Positions 1-10,700 of a stretch of DNA of 64,000 bases are shown here, piece after piece. The stretch spans positions 620,001 to 684,000 of the forward strand of contig JBLDXI010000048.1 in the NCBI GenBank assembly GCA_047495785.1. Reading direction: 5' to 3'. The stretch comes from Lepidodermella squamata (lineage: Eukaryota > Gastrotricha). Position numbers and translations under genes: made by a program. Under the pieces are notes generated by a model that was not told where the DNA came from, searched no databases, and saw only the letters and a program-made list of their open reading frames with translations. Numbering within the stretch: the first letter of the stretch is position 1; each line of letters starts with the position of its first letter.

Positions 1-2270
1 CTGATTTGATTGACGCCAGCAATATAAATGCTGTAATCACTACGATTTCCACCCTCCAGAAGCTCGCCGCGTTGAGATGATTCCTCCACTGAAATCGACC
101 GACCAACTGGGACTTCCAATTGATACTCCAAGCAACTGGAATCCTTATCCATGGTGATCCAACGCGACTCGCACGGATTCGGACATACGGTGCCAACAAA
201 TCGAATAGAATGATAATTCTAAGACAAAAAATTCTTACACGAAGAAAAACAACTATTTTTAGCAACTTACGTCAGGAGGAATGAGATTATTTGACGGGTA
301 ATAGTCGATTGCCTTATCGAAGAAGTAGCAATTACCCATACCAACATCGGCTAGCAAAAGCAGAAGAGATTTCGGGGCACATTTGGCTGACCCAGCTTTT
401 TGAACGCACGGCATTGCCGAATCGTAAAATCGATCAACATGCGAATAATCATGCAGACCATGACGCAAAATCGCCGGAAAATCAGCCAGCGCAGCATGCT
501 CAAACCACAGCAATTTATGATTAGAAAAACTTGCGTGAACAAAGCGATGACCAAACGCCGCATCAGCTTCTCGATCGACGCGAAAAATCGATCGAATTTT
601 GATTGACCCATCGAAATCTCGAGTCGAATTTCGCAGATACGCATCAATTAACTCGATTTCATTGCCATCAATTTTGAACTCCAGCTCTTCAATTCTCGTG
701 TTTAAAGCTTCGTAAAGCTGACCAGCGTCTCGACCCATCTGATGAGTAATGTAAAGCCGATGGAGACGAGCCATTAGAGCCATTTTATCTCGAATAATTC
801 GCCTGTTGTCCAACGCTGTAGGCCGGTCAAGGCCGAAATTGTGCGGGATTAGCTCCTAGAATGCACTCGAAGCTTGTTCGACGAAGCGTATCTGCTTTTC
901 CTCGCCGATTTGATTGAGCAAATCTTTAAGAATATGATCGGCCTTTTCAAGAAGCCGTTGGCCGTCTCGCTGGTTCGCCAAAATTTGGGACATTTGATCG
1001 GCATCTAGGCCAAGATCCTCGCGAAGTTCTCGCTTCGCCTCTTCAGGGTCGAACATTTTGGCGACAAGGTCTCGAACTGCGGGTGAAGCTTTCTTATCGC
1101 CCAGCTCTTCATCGTCTCTATTTGATTGCATCAAAGTCGAAATATCGATAGGCTCATTTGACGGGTCGGCTAAAGGCACCGGTTGGTATTTGTAAGCCGT
1201 CACTTGCCCTGCTAAGGACAACTGACCTTTTCCCTTTTCCCATAAACGACCGGTTTTGTCGAAGAAAAACTGCTCAAATTTTCGCTCAGCCGATGTTGCA
1301 TTCGGGAATTTATCCACGGTGTAGCTGCCAATTTCGGTACCAATCCGACCCCAACTTCGCAAAACCCACCACGATTCTCTAAATGCTGAAATTTCAAAAT
1401 AGTCTAACGGAAAATTTAGTTCGTCACTTTTGATTAGATTCGAAAAGCTGAATCTTGTAGAACGAATTTCGACCCATGCTAATCGAAACTGAGTGAAGAA
1501 GGCACTGCCAACTTGTCCCATCAGCGTCCTTGTAGATATGAGCCTCTTTCTTTAATCCTGGAAAAAATTCGAAAAAAATTACCGAAAAACCCGAAATTCG
1601 GGATCCTACCTTCAAGCTCAGGATCCGAGGCTGGAAACTTTGTCCTCGCTCGCTTGTCATGCGTCGCTTCTTCCAGCTCGTCCTGAATCTCGACGAGTAA
1701 ATCGTGTTGGTCACGCATGGTTGAATTCGCATCGCTTGACAATCGCTTTCGATGCGGCGAGATCAAATTCAACGCGATTTCACGGTCTTCTGGCTTCAGC
1801 TGATTGTAGCCAGGAATTGACGTGATATCTGAAGCGTGACGTAGGTCGCTTTCTAAACACTTGGCGTGGTGCCAAACGACGCGTGACGACGCCGGTTCCA
1901 TTTTACCGACTCGAAATTCGCTCATCTGAATCGGCGAGTCGCAAATTTTACACTTTGACCGGTTGCTTTTCGAGTAGTCAAAAATTAGGCTATCATCGTG
2001 GCGAGGTTCGATTTTGAGGCGTAGCTCGATTTTTTGCTTATCAGCCGGTTCTAAATAACTGAAACCACTTATGTCGCGAGTTGATTCGAGACTCGAGAAG
2101 TTCGATTTGCGTTTCCAGAAACAGTCGAAATGGTGCCATTGAGGAATTTTGCCGTCGAAAAACATCGATTGAACCATGCGGCCGAGCCGCAGCTCGCCGA
2201 TATCGATCAAATCGCGGCAAACTCGACATCGCGATCGGCCGCTTTTAGCATATTCAGCGCAGTATTCCAT
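1..2270 (-). CDS. PARP1-like paralogue with degenerate catalytic domain and an in-frame TAG (3' end outside window)
   Basis: Proposed exons, in transcript order: 2270-1610, 1557-1428, 1378-271 and 218-<1. All junctions keep frame, and three fall where the complete PARP1 upstream (7775-14574) has introns. Domain order: zinc finger 1 (CRVC...HFDC, residues about 13-55), zinc finger 2 (CKIC...HAKC), WGR domain (WWVLRSWGR), regulatory helices, then a catalytic fold. PADR1 and BRCT are missing. The catalytic His motif LLWHGSR reads LLWFEHA here. The Tyr position is kept (RFYDS), and the Glu of LLYNE appears to be Asp (RSDYSIY). An in-frame TAG sits at 858-856, where the paralogue has Tyr (RFYSLIPH versus F-stop-ELIPHNFG), yet the frame stays open on both sides. 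The enzyme is therefore probably dead as an ADP-ribosyltransferase but may still bind DNA. The TAG could be a young null mutation, readthrough, or a sequencing error. Intact introns and open frames argue against an old processed pseudogene. Confidence 0.8.
856..858 (-). other. In-frame TAG inside the PARP1-like paralogue
   Basis: On the minus strand the codon at 858-856 is TAG, exactly in the frame that runs from the WGR domain into the catalytic domain. The following codons (E L I P H N F G) match PARP1 (S L I P H D F G). Truncation here would leave Zn1-Zn2-WGR and the regulatory helices. No convincing short intron removes it, since the nearest GT..AG pair would be about 11 nt. Confidence 0.85.
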
Positions 2271-2812
2271 TATAAATTATTATCTTGGTAATTTCTAAGA
2301 AAAAAGGGAAAATTGAAAAGAGGAACAAAATTTTGCCAAAAATTAAGAAGTCGAAGATGAAGAAAAAATTCAAAAAATCTAAAATTGTCAATGCTGCTGT
2401 TTGCAAGGTAAATGATGAAAAAATCAATAGAAATAAAGGTACTTCTCGATAGAGCTTCAACAAATTCAAAATAATTTGTGCGAATTTTCCCGAATTTCAA
2501 AGTTTTAGCCAACTGATGAACTAATTCCGGAAATTAAAAAAAAATTCTGAATTTAAATTTTTTGAAAACTTCACAGTGAATAATTCGTTGAAGTGAAATG
2601 CCACTTTAGAAACAACGTTTTCTCCAAATTTGATATTCAATTTTCTTAATTTTAAATTGAAATTTTATGAAATTTCTCTTTCAAGCTCCATTCCTACTCG
2701 CAGTACTGTTGCCCAAAAAATGTTCTTGTGATCTATTAAATTTCAGCCATTTTTCAATTTAATTTGTAAAAATAAAAAAATAAAAAAGATCTTGCGATAA
2801 TAAAACAATTAT

Positions 2813-2818
2813 TTTATT
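2813..2818 (-). terminator. Poly(A) signal AATAAA of the BRCT-WGR PARP paralogue
   Basis: AATAAA on the minus strand about 145 nt past the stop at 2961, before the start of the next gene at 2270. Position relative to the stop is the only support. Confidence 0.5.
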
Positions 2819-2960
2819 GTCTCCGCCTCTCGTTATCATCAATTATATTACAAAAGCTTATTAAGAAATAAGGTTAATTAAAAGAGTGAGAAATTCTAAG
2901 AAATTAAGTGATTAAAAAATGTTAGCTTTACGAAAATTCCAGCGCGTTGCCATATTAATT

Positions 2961-5900
2961 TCAGTCAACGGCCATTTTTTGCGGCTCGTCCGTCTGCGGC
3001 GTTTCGACGTCAGTCTCATCGATAGGGTAGTACCGACCAACGATGCGTTCAGCCGAAAATTGCCCCTTATTCCACTCAAGGCCGGTTTTATCCGTAAAAA
3101 CCTCTTCGAAATTGCGCTTAGCCGCGTCTTTCGAGTCGAAAACGTCGAGCTTGGTCGAGCCTATAGCGGTGGCAACGCGGCCCCACGACCGGTAGACCCA
3201 CCATACGGCGTTGTCGTTGGATTCGAACAGCTGGATTCGGTAGTAGAAATTCGATAGGCTCACCTCGGGAATTGAATGGAGTAAAACGCTCCAGACACAG
3301 CCGTCCTCTTCGAAGACGTGGGCTTCATCTTCCAAGCCTAAAAAATGTTCAAAAAGATTAATTATGTATGCATTTCTTGTGTTTGAAACCTAAATTCGAT
3401 TCAATTTTGAGAGATTTTCTTTTAATTAAAATGTTAATTTGTTTAAACTGATTTTTCAATTTATAATTACTTGATATTTGTTACCCACCAAGGTCATACC
3501 GATACTACAACATTATACGAATATTGCTGATTTTTATGTAGTTCTTGTTAAACTCTTTCTCATTTTCTCAAGTTGGCTTCTTCCTTTCTCAAATCAATCT
3601 CAGGGCCCATCGCAGTTGCGTATAGGGGCGAAAGACTAAACAAACTGCCTAATAGCCAGGTTATCGCAATCACGTCCTTTTCAATGGAGAATGGTGACCC
3701 GAATTCTCAAAATCAGGCTGATTAACATACATATCGATGATGAATTGAGTTGAACCAAACACTGAGCTAAGGTGCAAAATTACAACGCTCAATCGCTCAA
3801 ATCATCCCAATCACTGTAACTGCCAACAGCTAACTTCAAATTGAAAGGCTACGCAAAAGCTCTTCTTTGGACTTGTTTCTTGAAATTCACCGGCAATTTC
3901 TCAATTCTATCTTCCATCTCAGCTAGTCGCAAACGACTTGCAAACGGCAAGATACTATTTTCGTCCAGAATTTCCTCTGCTTTGTGTGGCCACAGCTGTC
4001 AACTTTTTTTAAGCCAACTGAATTTTTGAACAGAATTTAATTTTTTCTCGAAAGCGCTTGAAACTCTAGGGAATTTCCAGGAAACTTCAAGGTTCAGCAC
4101 GGAATATCTAATCAGTCCAAGTGAGCCAAAGTGTGTCATTATTGGAACCTTGGGTTCCAGCACTAAATTTCTCCAAATATGGTACCTAATCTTTTTTACC
4201 TATCTTAAATTTTTTCATGCCGATGTTGATTCCACGGGTCGGTTTTACAAATCAGTAATTTTTCCGATATTAAAGGTCATAGAGGCCTAAAATAAACATG
4301 TTTCTACCTAACTGGTACCGAGAAGCCAAGATAAACCCAGAGCCTCAGTATCAACAAAAGAAAATAAGCCAAAATAGCTATTCGGCGCTGGGAACTCGAC
4401 TTTATTGGTGAAAATTTTTATAGACTTATCTTTATTTTTGGAAAAAATCATAACAAGATTTTAATTGAGACTTGCCAGAAATAGGGAAATCAATCAAATT
4501 TCAAGTATGAATTATTTTCGAATTTTTAGAAGTACCTGATTCGGGATCAACCGTTCGCCGTGGTTCCACTTTCGGGCGTTTTTCCTCCACGCCTTCGCCT
4601 TTCTCGCCTTTTTTCGGCGACGACTCAATCGCCTCGGCCGTTGACTTGCCCAAGTGCCGGCCGCCGATTTCGTGGGACGCGGCTAAACAGCGGCGAATCC
4701 GGGCCGCCACGTCACTGCCGCAATTCGAAACCAGAGCGTGACGCTCGACCAACTCAGCCAACCATACCGAGCCGTTGTGTTTCGCCTCGTGGTACGAGGC
4801 GGGGTCAGCGACGAGGCGACCGGCTTGAGCGGCGGCAACACAGTCATCCACAAAATCCTAAAAAATAACAAAATTCATAAAATGAAAATGAAAATGAAAA
4901 ATGGTGATTTCATTTGAAATTTTTGAAAATGTTTGCAAGTTTTTTCCATTTTTTTAAATTGAAAAAATCGACAGAAATACAGCAAAATTTTGAAAAAAAG
5001 ATTACCTCGCCCACGACGTGAACATCGGCTTTAATAGCAGCTCGGACGTGGGTGCTGTGTGAGCCGATGCGAGCCTTGTAGTCGGAGACAACAGCCGCCA
5101 CGGTCGTGTCATCAGGTTCCGGTACAATAGTGGCGCCGAGGCGAACCAGGTCCTCGCGCACCTCGGCCAGCGAGCGGCGCTGCATGCGACCCGCAATGAA
5201 AAATCGAAGGTTATTCAACGGCCTTTCACCTAAAATAGTGAAATAGTAAAATTTAAAATGTTATCGTGAATTGGAAACATTTCCAAGTAATATTGTGGAT
5301 CCAAAAAAATTTCGAATTTTGAAAAATTTTAAAAAATTCAAAAAATTTTAAATTTTAATTTTCACCTATTATTCACTTTCAAATTCAATATCTGGTCTCA
5401 TTCCGTGAATTTATTAATTTACCTGATTCGAGCAAGGGCGGAGGTCGGAAGGCCGCTAAGTGGGGTGATTTTTGTTCCTTCACCTCGTCGCCCCCACTCC
5501 CCTGCTCCATCGGCTGCTCCTCCTGCTCGCGATTTTCCTTTTGCTGATGTTGTTGCTGCTGCTCATGTTCCATTTTTCTCGATTGGCGCCGAGCAATGAT
5601 CCGCCGAGCAGGGCCTTCAGACACCTCGCCTTCCTCGTACTCTTCCTCGCCTCCAGCCTCTTCCTCCCGTTCCCTCTCCCTCTCCGCCTCCTCCGGCTTC
5701 ATCGTCTTGATACCTTCACCCCGGAAATCAGCGGCGACATGCGGTTTGAAGGTCGTCGTAGTTTTTTGATGATGCTCCTCCTCATCGCCAAGACCAGAAT
5801 CTCGGCCAGGTCGGTTCTCTTGGTCACCACCCTTGGGGGTCTGCTTAGGTGGCATCTTACCACCCAGGGCTTCGACCAATCGCCGCTTGTCGTGGTCACG

Positions 5901-6709
5901 GAGCGTGTTGAATCCGGCGATTTGTTCGAGTTTCGCATTGGACGGAAAGTCCAGCTCGTGCCGATTCGCTACGAAGCATCTGATGTGGTGATACTGAATC
6001 CGGGGTCCGTACATCAATGCATGTTCGGTATCCACTAAAAATCAAAATTTCAAAATTGTCAAATTTTGAACTTCGAAAATGTCCGAAATTAGGTCAATAA
6101 ATACCGTCATGTTTTCCGATTCGAACATCGCCCATGTTGATGTTTTCATCGCAAGCCCGGCACCGGCTGCCACGTGACCTAGCATAGCCGATTTTAAAAG
6201 TTCGAAGACCGGCTCGATGGGCGCCAGCCTCGAGTGCCGCCTGCGCAGCTTCCGGCACCCTTTGCTTCTCAGTTCCAATTTCGCCAGCAAGTTCCGATGC
6301 TTCTTCTTCTTCCTCGGTCGTCTCACCCGCAGTATGCATACCTGAAAAATTTAAATTTTAGAATTTAAATAAATATTTCAAATTTTTGTAATTTGAAGAA
6401 TTTTTAAATTGAAAGGTTCAGCCAACCGTGAATAGCTTCTTCCATAGCTTGCTGGTCAGCGGTACGTAAATCACGCCAATTTTCGAATTCGTTCAAACTT
6501 TTGACGGTATGTTCGCGCCAGAAGCATGAAAAGTGAAAGTATTGCGGCGTTCGCGCGTCCGGAACCGTTGCCGCATCGGGCATTTCAGCCAAGCGTAACG
6601 ACCCGTCGGCAATCATGTTGTTACACCGGTGGCAGTGCGAACCGCCACTTTTCGCGTACTCAGCTTTGTAAGGCCGGTCGTGGCTGGATTTCGGCTCGGA
6701 TCGAGTCAT
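2961..6709 (-). CDS. PARP1-like protein without a catalytic domain (Zn1-Zn2-BRCT-WGR)
   Basis: Six exons: 6709-6427, 6341-6105, 6034-5423, 5229-5006, 4857-4536 and 3337-2961, giving 684 residues with frame kept throughout. Zinc finger 1 has CHRC...HFSC. Zinc finger 2 has CRAC and, across an intron, HIRC. A long Glu/Lys/Gln-rich linker (exon 3) replaces PADR1. A BRCT domain follows (LRFFIAGRM...LGATIV...HVVGE), then a WGR domain (WWVYRSWGR). The protein stops 20-odd residues after the WGR at YYPIDETDVETPQ. No regulatory or catalytic domain exists in the 690 bp before the next gene. In PARP1 the zinc fingers and WGR recognise DNA breaks, and BRCT mediates protein contacts. The inference is a nuclear break-binding protein that cannot make ADP-ribose and may compete with the full enzyme. 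The ATG at 6709 is the first in frame. An intron of about 1.2 kb (3338-4535) is unusually long for this region. Confidence 0.85.
3616..3665 (+). repeat. Short 28S rRNA-like fragment inside an intron
   Basis: Positions 3625-3639 read GGGGCGAAAGACTAA. This is identical to a conserved large-subunit rRNA segment as I remember it. The match continues imperfectly to about 3662 (AACTGCCTAATAGCCAGGTT versus AACCATCTAGTAGCTGGTT). It lies in the long intron of the BRCT-WGR PARP paralogue and is too short and diverged to be a functional rRNA gene. Recognition is from memory. Confidence 0.45.
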
Positions 6710-7635
6710 TATGTTCGAGTTGCGAGTTGACAAAAATTCTGAAAAAGGTCGTGCTAACAGCGATAAAAAATGACGTTGTGCGGCTGTGATTGTCTACGAA
6801 CCAATCGAACAATGTTCGGATTATGATTGCGTAACAAAGTTGAAATCTTATGCTTACATCTTTCCAGCAGTTGCGTAACTGTGACCCCATTTTTTCAAAA
6901 TTTCTCTCAAATTCCATGACGTTCAAAGTTAATTCAACTTTTATTATATAGATCGCCGTTAATTCTGGCTCAGTCAGATAAATATACCTTTACGCGGGGT
7001 TACCTATGAAACGATAGGAGTAACAGGTTCTTAACCTTTTTAGGTGTTTTATTCATATTTAGCATGGATAATGAAAGTGGGAATTTTTGTGTTCTCGAAA
7101 ACCAAATCAAAAGTCGATCCGAATTTAGGGCAGATCTATCAAAATTACCCACAACTTGAAATTTTTCAAGGTTAGGCAGACACGAGTTCTAAATTGCCAC
7201 GAAATCAAGCTTAAATATTGAAATAATTTGCGAAGGAAAACAGGAATTCCCATGTGGTTCACGTTTCTCGTGAATAACATCACGTTTTTCGCACAAGCTG
7301 CTCATCGTTACCCCTCGCTACCGGGTGGGTTTGCGATGAATCCCGATTCACTCACCGTGTTACTTCGATGAAAAACTCTGCAAGAATATTTTCAAATTTC
7401 CCTTTATTTCATACAAGATATTCGATACAATCAACCGGAATATAGGCTCACAAAATTATTAATATACTGAAAAATGGCATAACGAAACGAAAAATCAAGA
7501 GCAGGTAATGTTCGCAACAACCGTAAAACATTCATTATCACGAGCCCACTTCTTCAAACAACAGGCGTTGCAGCAATTTCAAACTAGTTTCAGCTCAAAT
7601 TTTTCCGTGGAAATTCGCTCAAGAAAAACGAATTT

Positions 7636-7641
7636 TTTATT
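7636..7641 (-). terminator. Poly(A) signal AATAAA of PARP1
   Basis: Minus-strand AATAAA about 134 nt after the PARP1 stop at 7775, followed by T-rich sequence. Confidence 0.5.
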
Positions 7642-7774
7642 ACACGCGTAATTTTTACAATATTATTATAATATCACTGCGTAATGAGGTTATATAGAAA
7701 TGAAAAATGTTCATGGCATTGTCAATATGGTCTCTGATATTTTGTGCATAAAATGTCCGACTTGAATGTGTTAT

Positions 7775-10700
7775 TCAAACGCTGTATTTGAAGTCGAGTT
7801 TCAGCAGATAGCGCAGGCGGATTTGAGCCTCGTCGTACACGATGAATTCGTTGTAGAGCAGCGACGATCCAGCAGCGCCCGACTGTTTGGGCTTGCCACA
7901 GGGCACCGTGATTTCGTAACCGGCGTCAGCCACCGGCAACTGTGCGGCGCCATTCGGATCGGGACACGTCATGCCACAGCCTTTGACCGAATGAAATCCC
8001 TGAAAAAAAGCAAAAAATTACATTTCAAGTACGAAAATCGAAATTATGAGAAAATATTTTAGAGATGTGAAACTCGAAAACCCATATTTCAGGTGATTAT
8101 TCAAAAATTAAATTCGAAATTTCAAAAAACCTCAAATAAAATTGAAAAAGCCTCCTTAATTTGTTTTATTTGTTTCAAATTTTCGCTGAATTTTCGGACG
8201 TTTGTGTTTCGAAAAAATTGATAAATACCTGAGGCGCTTTGCTGAAGCTCTTCGCATGTAGAACCTCGTGAGGGTTTCCGAGAGCCACGTCTGATAGCAG
8301 CAACAGGCCCGTGTTGTTCATAGCTGAGGTGAAGCAGTAATTCGCCGATTTCGAGACCATATCGGCGAAATAAACGCCCTTTCCGAACATGTAACCAGTC
8401 GACGGCGCTTCAGGAGGCGCAATCCTCAGACCTAAAAATTATCAACATTCATTATAAGATGATCAGAAAAATTCCAGATGAGTTCAAAATTTTATTATTG
8501 AAAAGCTCGCCAAAATTGGCCATACGTTCGCAACCATTTGTAATTTTTGACATTTTTTTAGGAATATAAACAAATTAAGCCCACTGGGGAATCTTCTATC
8601 CTTTATCCACAATTTTACCGAAGAAATAAAAAATTTACCGGAGAAAACCCTGAAAACCCCGATGGTAACTGGTTCAGTAATTTTCGGTTTTTACCAGGTT
8701 GGATAAAATTTCTTCGGATTTTTTTTTCAACCCCATTAAAAAGAGAAATACTTGAATTTTGGAAATTTTGGATAAAACATGGTTTTGTCCAAAATTACCC
8801 CGCATGACGGCAGCTATTAATCTTTTTACGCATACCTTGACTGAGAATGCCGACAAAATTGGTGAGACGCGACCCGTGCCACAACAGCTGGTGGTTATGC
8901 AGTTTATGGAACGGCTCGAACCGACCCGCCTCGCCGCTGCGATCCACCCGAAACACGTCCTGGACAACCAGTTTGTACTGCGAATGCGTGGCCGCATGCG
9001 TGTTCTTGACATACCGCTCCAACAGCTTGAACTCATCACTCGCTTTGTCGACAGGGACGATTTCAGTTTTCAACTGCTTGTAGTGAACGTCCAAGGGGTC
9101 TTCGGCGCCGCTTTGCCCGGAATCGGACAGCATTCGATAAGCGAGTTCGATTTGCATCAGTTCGTCGAGCATGGTCGTTTTGTCTTGAATCGCCTTCAAA
9201 GAATCGATGAGAGGCGGGGCATTCATGCCGAAATCGTGCGGGATCAGCGAGTAGAAGCGGTTTGAAGCGTCGATGAAGACATACTGCTTGTTCGAGGCGC
9301 CATCGCTGGGTGGGTTTTCGATAGCTTTTTGCAGATCGGATAACACGGTATACGCCTAAGAAAATTTAGAAAAATTAAATTTAAATTTTCCCTATTGCTT
9401 TTAGGCGCCAGCCCTGTGGCTGGAATGCTGTCTAATTCGGTGCTAGTCGCACGAACCTACGCAATTTTTATTCGATTTATCGGCTCGTGCGCAATTTGGA
9501 AACCCAATATGGTTATGGGCCCCGGAAGCGAAGAATTCAAGGTTGTACTCAACGACACGACCAACCTGGCCGCTTGGCGGAACCAGATGTTTCATTCGAA
9601 AGGTGCGCTGGAAATCATGACGGGAACCGCTGAACCGCCGGCTGATGGTAAGAGCGAGCGTTGGTGGACGATCCTCAATGGCGAGATCCGCTACGCAATC
9701 GCGCGAACGATTGGTGAACACCTTACGTTCATCATCAATGATAACTATTCGGCCGTGAAGTGTTGGAATGACGTCAACGCCGCCCCCACGCTCGACCATC
9801 CACTCGGAGTCGTCCAGTCGCTGGTGGCTTACCGCGATTTACCTGTTTTTCGTTTAGGGACTTCGCCCGATGCCCACATCGCAATTTTTAGGAAGGTCCT
9901 TAACAAATTGAAGTCGCAGCAAGGCGGAGATTCTTTTTACAATCAAGAAATCCTGGCAAAATTGTTTTTCGCAACTCTGGCGATCCAAACGGAGGGCTGC
10001 AAGAACTTTGTTTCAAATTACCTAAAAGATAACGCAACTTTGATCTTGGTGAATATTTTTACTCGCTTTAGGTTGGAGTATGCCATCCAGATTGCTGCTC
10101 GCAACGAAGTTCTGCCTCCGAACGTGGCACTGGTCGTCGGGGATGCAGGTGAAGGCCTGGCATCGCCTGAGACTGCCCGTTGCGGACACGCCGCTAGTAG
10201 CTGCACTGTTTGTCGACGCACCGTAACTGCCTGTTACGGCTGCAATAAGATAGGTCATTATTTGGGAGAATGCATGAATCCAATTTTTGTTGACGGCTTC
10301 CCCAAGTTTTGCCTTATAAGCTTAGGTCTGGTTATCGCCCGCCAAAGTCGACGCGTCCGTCCGCGCCGCAGCACCATCCGAAGCGACTGAAAGGTGGTTT
10401 TCGTGGCATGGATCGATTTCCAGCCCACAATGCGTTTCTCCGACATCGACAAAGGGCAAATGTCGATTACGAGAACTATTGTTCAAGAGCCCGCAGTCAG
10501 CAACCGAGCTACCACCGTGACTTTCGCAACACCCTCGAATGTCAGTTTGTTATCCTCCATGCCGTTCGACACCGGCGTCTATTCGAATGAACCGTCTTTC
10601 AACACCACTCAAATGTCAGAGCCTCAGTATGGCCTCAATTCACGGTTCAACCGGCTGGTGATTCTCTTGCCGGTTTTTCCGTCGCGGTCTTCGGAAAACC

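Noticed and set aside
5472-6038. 188-codon Leu-rich open frame on the plus strand
   Set aside because: Antisense shadow of the Glu-rich linker exon of the BRCT-WGR PARP paralogue.
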